The translations under genes were made by a program, and so were the position numbers. From an uncultured Sutterella sp. (GTDB lineage: Bacteria > Pseudomonadota > Gammaproteobacteria > Burkholderiales > Burkholderiaceae_F), in contig LR994475.1 in assembly GCA_905186105.1 (NCBI GenBank), forward strand, positions 1,355,119-1,363,515: a stretch of DNA of 8,397 bases, in the 5' to 3' direction. The notes under the pieces are model-generated. The model saw only the letters and a list, made by a program, of their open reading frames with translations. It was not told the DNA's origin and did not search any database. Shown piece after piece: positions 1-5,900 of the stretch (within the stretch, counting starts at the first letter, position 1; each line of letters opens with the position of its first letter).

Positions 1-332
1 GCGCCATTCGTGAAACCCTGGTCAAACGAGGACCCAGCCATGTCGAGCATGTTGGACCAATACGTATCGAGCGTTTCAGGGACGTTCGGGATCACGGCAC
101 GACCGGGTTCCGCGACGAGCGGATCAGCACCTTCGGCATGCTTTTGAGCCGGATAGAAGAATTCTTGATGCAACACACGACCACCCGCGTCTTCGGTGTG
201 ACCGACCATCACGCGACCCGTTTCAGATACGTTCTTACCAACAATCAAGGTCGTACAAGCCATCGAGCCCATCGACAAAGAAGCCAAGGCAAGCCCAGTC
301 GACAACGCAAGCAGTGTTTGTTTAAGTTGCAT
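1..332 (-). CDS. C69-family dipeptidase, N-terminal part (runs off the left edge)
   Basis: The 110 codons present begin with a signal peptide (Lys4, then a hydrophobic stretch at residues 7-20, ending SMGSMA) followed directly by CTTLIVGKNVSETGRVMVGH. Family knowledge: peptidase C69 dipeptidases (PepD-like, Ntn hydrolases) use the Cys exposed at the mature N-terminus as nucleophile and show a CTT-hydrophobic-VGK opening followed by G...(R/N)xED. Here the nucleophile would be Cys26, just after the Ala25 cleavage site, and GHTED follows. The enzyme should hydrolyse dipeptides after export, probably in the periplasm. The start at 332 is preferred because AAGGAG lies six bases upstream. An in-frame ATG at 350 would put that ribosome site inside the gene. 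The catalytic domain beyond residue 110 is outside the window, so intactness cannot be judged. Confidence 0.85.
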   Translation of the reverse strand, partial: MQLKQTLLALSTGLALASLSMGSMACTTLIVGKNVSETGRVMVGHTEDAGGRVLHQEFFYPAQKHAEGADPLVAEPGRAVIPNVPETLDTYWSNMLDMAGSSFDQGFTNG

Positions 333-778
333 GATGATCTCCTTTTCCATCAATGCTAATCAAGATTGGAAAAAGTCTATGCGCACCCTTTACGTGACAC
401 TAGGTACTTTGCGCGAAAACGATCAGACTTACCCTATAGCTTGCGACTAAACCCCTAAGGGTTTTAATTTCTGGTGATGTGTTTAGATGTCCGTAAATGC
501 ATTTGAGATTGTGAGAGAATGGATAAGGACATTAATAAGAAAATTATGAGTTGGCAGCTTCAAGGGTTTGTACTAAGACTCGAAAGAAGAGGCGAGGGCA
601 ATTGACCATTGAAAATTCTTGCACGTATTGTCTTTGGATAGCGCTGGTCGGTTTGATCGTGACGCCGAATGCATGAAACGCCATCACGAACGTGTAGTTA
701 GCGAGAGGGGATTTGTTGATAGACGAAGAGTACGTCAGCATCATGTTGACGTACCTTGCTATTTGGATTGTTAGCAGC
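333..778. other. Non-coding stretch with a short hairpin
   Basis: I see no convincing gene here. At 449-464 AAACCC and GGGTTT flank a four-base CTAA loop, followed on the plus strand by TTTTAATTT. This is terminator-like, but no plus-strand gene precedes it. A 66-codon minus-strand frame at 544-744 has an AAGG about nine bases before its ATG, but resembles no family I know and is probably chance. Promoter elements of the dipeptidase gene should lie at about 345-450; I could not identify good -35/-10 boxes. Confidence 0.4.
730..754. repeat. 8-bp perfect inverted repeat downstream of the small membrane protein gene
   Basis: GTACGTCA at 730-737 and TGACGTAC at 747-754 are exact reverse complements separated by nine bases. 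The structure lies 25-49 bases past the stop codon of the minus-strand gene at 779-1219. No U-run follows in that direction, so it is not a classical intrinsic terminator. It could be an RNA 3'-end stabiliser or a protein-binding site. Confidence 0.45.
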
Positions 779-1219
779 TTACTGATGATTAGCCATCTTT
801 TCCTGCTTACGACGATCGCGCTTACGGTTAGGCTTACGAATGTTCGGATTCGGCTTATCCGAATCGTCTTCAATGTCGGCACCAGCCAACGCAGCATCGA
901 CATACGGATTCACGATCTTCTTATTAAAGTTAAAGAGAATCGCGACCACGGCTAAGGATTCACCCACAAGACCCAAGTAATAGAAGATGCTTGTTTCAGC
1001 CGGGTGACCGTAGAAAGCGTTCAAGAATTCAGCGAAGCCACCACCCAAATTCAGCGCGTGGAAGAAGTGGAACAGCAAACCAATGCAGTAAAAGCCTACC
1101 GCCACGCGGCTCAACGTACGTTGGATTGAATACTGGTAACCCATCAAGCGGCGGAGCAACAAAAAGGCAGCGGGCAAAACAAACGGGAACGCAGCGGTCA
1201 GAATTTCAAAGATAGTCAT
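779..1219 (-). CDS. Small three-helix membrane protein with a charged C-terminal tail, unknown function
   Basis: A 146-residue protein that I cannot assign to a family. Three hydrophobic segments are visible at about residues 4-22, 39-57 and 77-98. A hydrophilic tail follows, acidic at 115-121 (DIEDDSD) and strongly basic at 128-142 (RKPNRKRDRRKQEK). A basic pair (Arg23, Arg24) follows helix 1. His51 and His54 lie in or near helix 2 (LLFHFFHALN); this could suggest cofactor binding, but nothing else supports it. The start at 1219 is the first Met before helix 1, but it has no recognisable Shine-Dalgarno sequence, so initiation is weak or leaderless-like. The frame is hydrophobic and coherent over its full length and has no competing gene on the other strand. 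It stands alone between the dipeptidase and the divergently oriented ferric-reductase-like gene. Confidence 0.7.
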   Translation of the reverse strand: MTIFEILTAAFPFVLPAAFLLLRRLMGYQYSIQRTLSRVAVGFYCIGLLFHFFHALNLGGGFAEFLNAFYGHPAETSIFYYLGLVGESLAVVAILFNFNKKIVNPYVDAALAGADIEDDSDKPNPNIRKPNRKRDRRKQEKMANHQ

Positions 1220-1559
1220 GAGGTCTGTATTAGGTTGGAGCGAGTCACGAATTTCACATTTGGGTGGTCTCCCAAAGCCATCGTGCCCTAATAGTCGAAG
1301 CCAAATGATACCTGTTTCAGACGTGAGTTGCTAATCCCTGAATGCGGCAATTAGAGTGAATTGGAATTTGATTAACCGTTTTTACCAGGCTCATTGATTC
1401 AACTTAGGATTAACAAATAATCGCTACGGACTTTTGTAAAGCTGCCCTAAGTAACCAAACGTTTTTGTAAAGATTCCCTCTATCACGTAAATCTGCTGAC
1501 CTCCAACCGTTGTAGTGAAGTAGTTTTTACAAAAGAAAGCTTGACTTTAAGAGTATACA
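1220..1559. promoter_or_regulatory. Divergent spacer between the membrane protein and ferric-reductase-like genes
   Basis: This 340-base spacer must carry control sequences for two divergent genes. TTTGGG and CCCAAA form a 6-bp inverted repeat with a six-base loop at about 1259-1276, in the leader side of the minus-strand gene. Nearer the plus-strand gene lie three copies of a CTTTTGTAAAG-type box (separate entry). I found no clear -35/-10 pair for either gene. TTGACT at 1541-1546 resembles a -35 box but lies too close to the ATG at 1560 to serve this gene. Confidence 0.5.
1431..1535. promoter_or_regulatory. Three phased CTTTTGTAAAG-type boxes, candidate operator
   Basis: CTTTTGTAAAG occurs at 1431-1441, TTTTTGTAAAG at 1462-1472, and the inverted form TTTTTACAAAAG at 1524-1535. 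The ten bases at 1526-1535 are the exact reverse complement of 1431-1440. The boxes start about 31 and 63 bases apart, close to three and six helical turns, so bound proteins would lie on one DNA face. The last box ends 24 bases before the ferric-reductase-like ATG. An operator role is inferred; the regulator is unknown. Confidence 0.45.
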
Positions 1560-2849
1560 ATGTCGATAAAACGTTTGATTTTGGGATTAATATCTATCAC
1601 GATTGGCACCTGGCTACTCGGTTTATGGCTCGTGCCGCCGGCCTTCAACGCTCGTGCCTGGGTACACGAAGTCTATTTTGTGAATGGTGTGCTTGCTTGG
1701 GTCTTCATGGCATTTTGTCTTGTGACCGCCGCTCGTCCTGCTTGGTTAGAACGCTTTACGAAAACTCCACTGGATGAACTCTATGTCTATCACCGGGTGC
1801 TAGGTTGGTGGGCATTGGTGCTCAGCTTCGTTCATTACTTTACGAAACCGTTAATTCAACCCGTCATCAGTCTACTATCGCTACCGCGCCCAGAAAAGAT
1901 TCAACCTTTGATCAATCCTGATCTTTGGGATGCGTTTTGGAAGTCACTTCGCCCAATTGCCAACACGTCTGCGCAATGGCTCACTTGGTCTTTGCTGGTC
2001 ATATGCCTGCTCGCCGTGGTTAGGGCGGTAGGCTATACACGTTGGCTTGCCATTCACAAGGTACTAGCTGTGGTCTTCTTGGGTTTAACGCTTCACTGCG
2101 TGAGGCTCATGGAAACGTCAGACTTTATGACACCCTTTGGTTGGTGGAATCTACTTGTAACGGTAATCGGTACTTGGGCAGCCTTGAGGATTCTTTTCAA
2201 TAGAGCAGGGCTCGAAAAAACAGTAACAGGAACGCTTGTTACCACAGAAACAATAGGGCACATCACGCGTTGGCGTATCCGTACTTCAATCGCGTCAACC
2301 GTTCTTCCTGGACAATTTGTCTTTGTCATTTACGAAGGTGAGCGCCATCCGTTTTCGATCACGAGCATAAGAAAGAACGAGATTGAACTCGTCATTAAAC
2401 ATCTAGGTGACTTTACAACGAACGTCGTGCCGAGCATAGAGGAGGGCACTCAAATCAATATAGAAGGTCCGTACGGGTTCTTTAGTCCAAATTTTGAACT
2501 TAACTCTCAAACCTGGATTGCAACAGGTATTGGTATCGCGCCATTTTTAGCGTGGCTTAATGACGCTACTCAGCACAACCCCAATAATGTGACGTTGCAC
2601 TGGTGCATAAAAGATAAAACCAAGGAACCGTTGATGGTAGACGTAAGCCAAACCTGCGAAGCTGTTGGTGTTCACCTAAAAATCTATGAAAGCAAATATG
2701 GTAGAGCAACCGTTGATGACCTTTTAGTAGAAAAGACTGAAGGACTCGCGGTCTGTGGCAATAGTCACCTTGCTAAAATATTACGAAAAGGGTGGAAGGG
2801 TGAGCCCAATTACTTTCAAACGGAATATTTTGAGTGGCGTCACGGGTAG
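1560..2849 (+). CDS. Ferric-reductase-like flavocytochrome (membrane haem domain plus FAD/NAD(P)H reductase domain)
   Basis: The 429-residue protein has the layout of ferric-reductase-like transmembrane oxidoreductases. The membrane half (about residues 1-215) has hydrophobic helices and two His pairs spaced 14 and 13 residues apart: His78/His92 (YHRVLGWWALVLSFVHYF) and His166/His179 (IHKVLAVVFLGLTLHC). In this family such pairs hold two stacked haems. The cytoplasmic half has a ferredoxin-reductase fold: HPFSIT at 263-268 for FAD, GPYGFF at 303-308, ATGIGIAPF at 321-329 for nicotinamide nucleotide, and VCGN at 398-401. It should pass electrons from NAD(P)H through FAD and haem to an acceptor across the membrane, classically ferric iron; the true acceptor is unknown. 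Length and motifs look complete. AAGAG six bases before the ATG is a weak ribosome site. It is monocistronic, behind a spacer with phased repeat boxes. Confidence 0.85.
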   Translation: MSIKRLILGLISITIGTWLLGLWLVPPAFNARAWVHEVYFVNGVLAWVFMAFCLVTAARPAWLERFTKTPLDELYVYHRVLGWWALVLSFVHYFTKPLIQPVISLLSLPRPEKIQPLINPDLWDAFWKSLRPIANTSAQWLTWSLLVICLLAVVRAVGYTRWLAIHKVLAVVFLGLTLHCVRLMETSDFMTPFGWWNLLVTVIGTWAALRILFNRAGLEKTVTGTLVTTETIGHITRWRIRTSIASTVLPGQFVFVIYEGERHPFSITSIRKNEIELVIKHLGDFTTNVVPSIEEGTQINIEGPYGFFSPNFELNSQTWIATGIGIAPFLAWLNDATQHNPNNVTLHWCIKDKTKEPLMVDVSQTCEAVGVHLKIYESKYGRATVDDLLVEKTEGLAVCGNSHLAKILRKGWKGEPNYFQTEYFEWRHG

Positions 2850-3010
2850 GCACAGAATCCCATCAATTGAAATTTGCCTAGTCACCAAAGACTAGACCGC
2901 TTTCAAATAAGCCCAAATCCGCATAGGTCATGAAAGAAAGAGGGCGCTCAAAAAAACCAACCTTGAGAAACGCTCAATACAAAAAAACGCTAGAAACAGG
3001 AAACAAGGTT
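2850..3010. other. Spacer after the ferric-reductase-like gene, with a short hairpin
   Basis: CTAGTC (2878-2883) and GACTAG (2890-2895) form a perfect 6-bp stem with a six-base loop, 29 bases past the stop codon of the preceding gene. It may end that transcript, but no U-run follows. The rest is A-rich (runs at 2951-2957 and 2982-2988) and shows no gene. Confidence 0.35.
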
Positions 3011-3266
3011 ATGCCTAAAACATCGTAAGGCGTTAGTCATGACTTAACTCACATTCACCGAAACCGCCACCCAGTTACCTCAACGCATTGATGCCCTCAA
3101 TGCTCACGAACTTGCCAAGCTTGAAATCACGGTCGGGGGGTGAAACCAAGGTAGTGCTTCTCTCATTTGAGGATTACACCAAACTTCAAGAAGCGATTCT
3201 CAACGCTCAAATGGAAGTCATCTTCACTGAGTTCCACGAAGCATCGTCGCATTAGCCAAGAAATAA
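3011..3266 (+). pseudogene. Broken Phd/YefM-type antitoxin remnant
   Basis: Joined translations give TFTETATQLPQRIDALNAHE, then LAKLEITVG, then ETKVVLLSFEDYTKLQEAIL. This matches the Phd/YefM antitoxin pattern: a short beta-helix start, an 'xxIT-x-(N/G)GE' strand, then 'VVLxSxEDYxxLxE'. The reading frame has at least two lesions. ATG ACT TAA at 3039-3047 stops it immediately, and a run of six G at 3135-3140 runs into TGA; one G fewer would restore the frame. A third slip near 3245 would give an ending VALAKK and TAA at 3264-3266. An ATG at 3011 with AAGG just upstream encodes only MPKTS before a stop and may mark the old start region. A palindrome, AGTCATGACT (3035-3044), surrounds the second ATG. 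No toxin gene follows. The family call rests on pattern recognition. Confidence 0.55.
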
Positions 3267-3368
3267 AGTCGCTCTCGACGTCACCCTTCACCACAACACC
3301 ATAACCCAAAGAAAAGAGTACAACCCTTGCGAGATTGACCCTTTTATGTGCGGTAACTTCAACGAAGA
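3267..3368. other. Spacer between the antitoxin remnant and the convergent Cys-rich gene
   Basis: An open plus-strand frame crosses this stretch and continues into the antisense of the next gene, but it resembles no known toxin or other protein and has no start signal. No terminator-like hairpin is visible downstream of the minus-strand gene that ends at 3369. Confidence 0.3.
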
Positions 3369-3896
3369 TTACTTGCGTGCGTGCTTCTTACCCTTGCGAA
3401 ATGGCTTTACAGCCTGCGTTGGCGCTACAGCTGCTTCAGTAGCAGGGGTTTCAGATACCGTTTCAGATTCTGCTTCTGCTTTCGGTTGTTCGCGACACCC
3501 ACAGCAACATTCAGTCTTAGCCTCTTCAGTGGCACAAGTGCATTCGCTTTGATCACATTCACACTTGTGACCTTCGCAATTTTCGCAGTCAGCCTTATCA
3601 CATGGGCACTTGTCGCATTCACACTTAGCGTCATCGACGTCTACCTTGGCGTCTTCAACGTCCATAGCATCCACAAGTCCCAAAAGCGCCTTGGCTTCGT
3701 CTCGGGTCAATTCAATGTTGTCAAGATCATCAAAGGTGAAGCCGTCAATCCCCTGAACGGTATGCATTGCAGCTTGAAGAATGGCATTAGCGGCAAAAGC
3801 TTTGACGGAGCAGCCAGAGAGTTGGGCGGCTTCTTCGATCATGTCGTAAGAGATGAGTGGGAACTTGACCTTAATCTTCTTCTGATTGTCAGACAT
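3369..3896 (-). CDS. Antitoxin-like ribbon-helix-helix protein fused to a Cys-rich metallothionein-like domain
   Basis: This 175-residue protein has three parts. Residues 6-48 fit a ribbon-helix-helix fold: strand KIKVKFPL, helix ISYDMIEEAAQLSG, helix SVKAFAANAILQAA. The next stretch, IELTRDEAKALLGLVDAM (61-78), resembles the second half of DUF1778/TacA antitoxins. Residues 92-134 contain 14 cysteines in CxC and CxxC steps: Cys92, 94, 97, 99, 104, 107, 112, 114, 119, 121, 130, 131, 132 and 134, with His110. This is metallothionein-like and could bind a metal cluster. The tail ends in a basic patch (FRKGKKHARK). GAGGTG five bases before the ATG supports the start. TacA-type antitoxins normally precede a GNAT toxin gene; none is present, so it is an orphan. 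A metal- or redox-responsive DNA-binding protein is my inference; a metal store or low-complexity drift are alternatives. Confidence 0.75.
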   Translation of the reverse strand: MSDNQKKIKVKFPLISYDMIEEAAQLSGCSVKAFAANAILQAAMHTVQGIDGFTFDDLDNIELTRDEAKALLGLVDAMDVEDAKVDVDDAKCECDKCPCDKADCENCEGHKCECDQSECTCATEEAKTECCCGCREQPKAEAESETVSETPATEAAVAPTQAVKPFRKGKKHARK

Positions 3897-3909
3897 AAAT
3901 ACACCTCAA

Positions 3910-3931
3910 ATTCAAAAATGATTCAAAAACT
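3910..3931. repeat. 11-bp tandem repeat upstream of the Cys-rich gene, candidate operator
   Basis: ATTCAAAAATG (3910-3920) and ATTCAAAAACT (3921-3931) are adjacent copies, identical in their first nine bases. They start 14 bases before the Cys-rich gene's ATG, next to its ribosome site. Ribbon-helix-helix antitoxins usually bind tandem or palindromic repeats in their own promoter, and an 11-base period places dimers side by side. Autoregulation is inferred. Confidence 0.45.
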
Positions 3932-3958
3932 CGCGAAGTTCAGCAAAAAGCCAAGCTC

Positions 3959-3978
3959 CTTATATAAGACCAATCATA
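3959..3978 (-). promoter_or_regulatory. Candidate promoter and palindrome for the Cys-rich gene
   Basis: On the minus strand TATGAT (3978 to 3973) matches five of six -10 bases; the -35 region 17 bases upstream is poor. The perfect 10-bp palindrome CTTATATAAG (3959-3968) would cover the expected transcription start. The leader to the ATG at 3896 would be about 70 bases. Confidence 0.3.
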
Positions 3979-4061
3979 CCCTGTATTTTTGCTTGCGGCA
4001 CCAGTGATGCCATAAGGATTTCTATCGTCTATGGTATCGTAATATGTCATTGAAAGCGTTT

Positions 4062-4101
4062 GTGAACACCTGTTCACTAGCTTAGCCAATTCAGGCATAA
4101 T
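4062..4101 (+). promoter_or_regulatory. Operator-like palindrome overlapping a candidate promoter of the lipoprotein gene
   Basis: GTGAACA (4062-4068) and TGTTCAC (4071-4077) are perfect 7-bp arms around CC. TTCACT (4073-4078) and CATAAT (4096-4101) make a -35/-10 pair with a 17-base spacer, so a repressor on the palindrome would cover the -35 box. The arm pattern resembles TetR-family or GAAC-N4-GTTC sites (the latter is the Bacillus-type SOS box); which protein binds it is unknown. It lies in the divergent spacer and could also affect the Cys-rich gene. Confidence 0.5.
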
Positions 4102-4145
4102 GTTTAGTTGATCAATGGGTTTTAGTACTCTTGCAAGGATTTTTC

Positions 4146-4604
4146 ATGAGGCAAGCGGTTATTAAAGGTTTATTTTGCGCAGTCGCAGCGACCCTATTAT
4201 TGACAGGGTGTGCAGTTGGTAACAATCAGGTGCGCGATCTATCCACCGAACGCCTAGCTCGCACGATTGTTGAAAACCAAACCACGCAGTCTGAGGTTCT
4301 CAATCGCTTGGGCGACCCCGACTACACGACGACTGAAACAAACGGCATGTCGGTGCTGCACTACAGTTGGACTCGCGGTCGACCATCAGCGAAAAACTTT
4401 ATTCCGTTTAACCCGATTGCTGAATACCCAATGACTCAAAAGACGTTACGCGTCTGGTGCGATCAAATGGGGGTTGTGCGTCGTCAGGACTTTTCGGGAA
4501 TCTTTTATATTCACCGTATGCCCATCATTGGCGCAGACTCTACGCACAGCATTCGTCCTTTGACGAAAGAAGAGCTTAACGATTTAGCGGATATTGAAGG
4601 TTAA
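4146..4604 (+). CDS. BamE/SmpA-like outer-membrane lipoprotein
   Basis: The 152-residue protein starts MRQAVIKGLF and carries a lipoprotein signal with the lipobox LLTGC; Cys22 would be lipidated. Ala at position +2 favours transfer to the outer membrane over inner-membrane retention. Residues 41-75 (IVENQTTQSEVLNRLGDPDY, then Tyr73 and Trp75 in YSW) match the SmpA/OmlA (BamE-like) pattern of a helix followed by LGxPD and a hydrophobic strand ending in an aromatic. The rest adds LRVW (101-104) and an IRPLTKEEL ending. The start at 4146 is chosen because AAGGA lies seven bases upstream; the earlier in-frame start at 4131 would bury that site. True BamE assists the BAM complex, but this is a divergent member whose role is not shown by sequence. 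It is followed without a gap by a decayed paralogue. Confidence 0.75.
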   Translation: MRQAVIKGLFCAVAATLLLTGCAVGNNQVRDLSTERLARTIVENQTTQSEVLNRLGDPDYTTTETNGMSVLHYSWTRGRPSAKNFIPFNPIAEYPMTQKTLRVWCDQMGVVRRQDFSGIFYIHRMPIIGADSTHSIRPLTKEELNDLADIEG

Positions 4605-5133
4605 TGATGCTTCGTCGGTAGTTACTGATTGCGTCCACGTTGACGCTCACCCTTGGGCTAACAGCTTGTAGTACTCGTCTTAAAGAGCTGCACGACGCTC
4701 CCTGCGTCGGCTTTTACGCCCGCCGAATTTGACCCGCTTTTTGAGTCCGCCACGGAAATCCGTGACATTGCCGCGGTCTACGGTAAGCCTACGCGCCTCA
4801 TGAACGACCCCGTGCGTCACCCGGACCAAAAGGGTTATGTGTGGGAATACATTTCGTCTCGCCCGAGTTTTTATTCGAACCCAGCCGAAAGGCTGCACCA
4901 AACGCCCACGATGAAAAAAGAAATTCACGTGTGGCGTAATGCCCAAGTACCGCATGACGGGCTACGAAATCGTGGGGACCTTTTATGTGCAAGAAAAGCA
5001 CCAGTGGTTACCGATGATGATTCGTCACGTACGTCCCTTAACAGCCTCTGAAGTAAAAGCGACGCGTGTGCCGGTGGGACCTGGCGAACGAGTTGCTGAC
5101 GTTCACGCGTGGTATCAGTCGCGCGGCGAATAA
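4604..5133 (+). pseudogene. Decayed tandem paralogue of the upstream lipoprotein
   Basis: The ATG overlaps the previous stop codon (TAATG, 4602-4606), so the pair was probably translationally coupled. The opening MMLRR, stop, LLIASTLTLTLGLTACST is a lipoprotein signal with lipobox LTAC, interrupted by TAG at 4619-4621. The frame then shifts once near 4690-4704 and again near 4935-4945. The pieces align with the intact neighbour: IRDIAAVYGKPTR matches SEVLNRLGDPDY, GYVWEYISSRPSF matches SVLHYSWTRGRPS, and VWRNAQ...YEIVGTFYVQ with VRPLTASEV matches VWCDQ...FSGIFYIH with IRPLTKEEL. The final frame ends at 5133. Three separate lesions make sequencing error an unlikely full explanation, so this looks like a duplicated gene that lost function. 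A nearby intact copy may have relaxed selection. Confidence 0.75.
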
Positions 5134-5168
5134 GGCGATTAACCAAAAAACACAACAGAAAACGACAT

Positions 5169-5201
5169 CGGGTGTTCGGTTTCAAACCAAATACCCGTTT
5201 T
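5169..5201 (+). terminator. Intrinsic terminator after the lipoprotein pair
   Basis: Bases 5169-5176 pair with 5190-5197 (one G-T wobble). After a C/A mismatch, GGTT at 5178-5181 pairs with AACC at 5185-5188 around a three-base loop. TTTT follows at 5198-5201. It lies about 35 bases past the lipoprotein pseudogene. The A-rich flank upstream could let it work in the other direction too. Confidence 0.6.
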
Positions 5202-5227
5202 GATATGGGTAACAAGAAGGCCGCCCT

Positions 5228-5422
5228 TTAGGTCATCGAGCAGGGCGCCTGAAGCGTATCGATTTCAAGCTTATTCCAGCCGTCTAACGCAGCGAGGATT
5301 TGCTTAGAGAGCGCTTCGCTTGTGTGCGCACGCAAGTTCGAGAGCGTATTCTTCCACATCATGCAACGCACGTAATTGAGCATGGTGGGGAGCAAATCTC
5401 CATAACGCTTTTCGTCCACCAA
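5228..5422 (-). CDS. Short unrecognised frame, possibly a gene fragment
   Basis: The frame encodes 64 residues from a TTG, including YGDLLPTMLNYVRCMMWKNT and a helix-forming stretch ALSKQILAALDGWNKLE. The composition is protein-like, but I recognise no family, there is no clear ribosome site, and the frame extends a little upstream without a better start. It may be the 3' end of a lost gene. At its 3' end CGCCCT (5222-5227) and AGGGCG (5242-5247) form a perfect 6-bp stem with a 14-base loop that overlaps the stop codon, perhaps a weak terminator. Confidence 0.25.
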   Translation of the reverse strand: MVDEKRYGDLLPTMLNYVRCMMWKNTLSNLRAHTSEALSKQILAALDGWNKLEIDTLQAPCSMT

Positions 5423-5761
5423 ACTAAAGCGCCCACCCTGGATAAAGATAAGCCGTTACAAATTGAGTCATAGTCAAAATGTCTGTCTGTCGGCAAAAGT
5501 GACTTCCCCCGAGGCGTTTTATTGTTGTTGTCGTCCTAGTAGGAAGTATTTATCTTTATTTATCATTGATTTAATGTAAACCCTCTCAAGAAAGGTTTCT
5601 AAAACACTAGAACTAACTACGTAGAAATGACGACTGTCCGTTCACTCGCGCTTTTACTTTCTTAGAAAGGACGTTCTCTCGATATCGCATTGATAGCGCC
5701 GTCTTTTCGAGTTATTCTCTAAATCTTCGTGTTTTACGGCAAGCGATGCTAATTTCCATAA
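5423..5761. other. AT-rich spacer flanking the IS605-type element
   Basis: I see no gene in these 339 bases. Visible structures are a perfect 13-base palindrome, CTTTCT-T-AGAAAG (5657-5669), and an AT-rich tract at about 5547-5580. AATGTAAACC at 5573-5582 recurs at 7569-7578 on the other side of the element; ten bases may be chance. Confidence 0.35.
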
Positions 5762-5900
5762 TTGATGCTCCCCTCCCAATCTATGATTGGAAGGGGATTC
5801 TGGGGTCGTAACCCCCATTCTAGTCACTACCCAATTTGGACAGTGACGGGCTGCATCAAACAGCCCTCATCGGTTTCGACTAGCTTTTTAAGCCAGTCAT
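5762..5900 (-). ncRNA. Predicted omega RNA region of the tnpB-side end
   Basis: In IS200/IS605 elements the 3' part of tnpB and the right end give a guide RNA for TnpB, whose guide is the DNA just outside the element. Here, on the minus strand past the tnpB stop (5827), there is a GGGG/CCCC hairpin (5801-5817), then GAAT, the main terminal hairpin (5769-5797), and TCAA at the edge. The guide would begin TTATGGAAATTAGCATCGCT (5761 to 5742). The 5' limit of the RNA cannot be set from sequence, and expression is unproven. Confidence 0.4.
5769..5797. repeat. tnpB-side subterminal hairpin of the IS605-type element
   Basis: TCCCCT (5769-5774) pairs with AGGGGA (5792-5797), and CCAAT (5776-5780) with ATTGG (5786-5790), around a five-base loop. 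C5775 faces A5791 unpaired. Y1 transposases recognise such imperfect hairpins on single-stranded DNA. Confidence 0.7.

Noticed and set aside
544..903. 119-codon minus-strand frame
   Set aside because: It overlaps the 3' end of the better-supported membrane protein gene in another frame. The remainder (66 codons from 744) resembles nothing known.
1541..1777. Plus-strand frame overlapping the start of the ferric-reductase-like gene
   Set aside because: It lies in the wrong frame relative to a strongly supported gene and ends without any motif.
3267..3450. Plus-strand frame after the antitoxin remnant as a partner toxin
   Set aside because: No similarity to RelE, Doc, YoeB or other toxin patterns, no start signal, and it runs into the antisense of the next gene.
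3381..4007. 208-codon plus-strand frame opposite the Cys-rich gene
   Set aside because: Its Phe/Ser/Leu-rich translation is the mirror of the Cys/Glu-rich gene, it has no ribosome site, and the minus-strand frame has a good GAGGTG and a coherent fold.
4680..5215. Three minus-strand frames opposite the lipoprotein pseudogene
   Set aside because: They are Arg-rich antisense translations of a coding remnant; the plus-strand pieces align with the intact paralogue.
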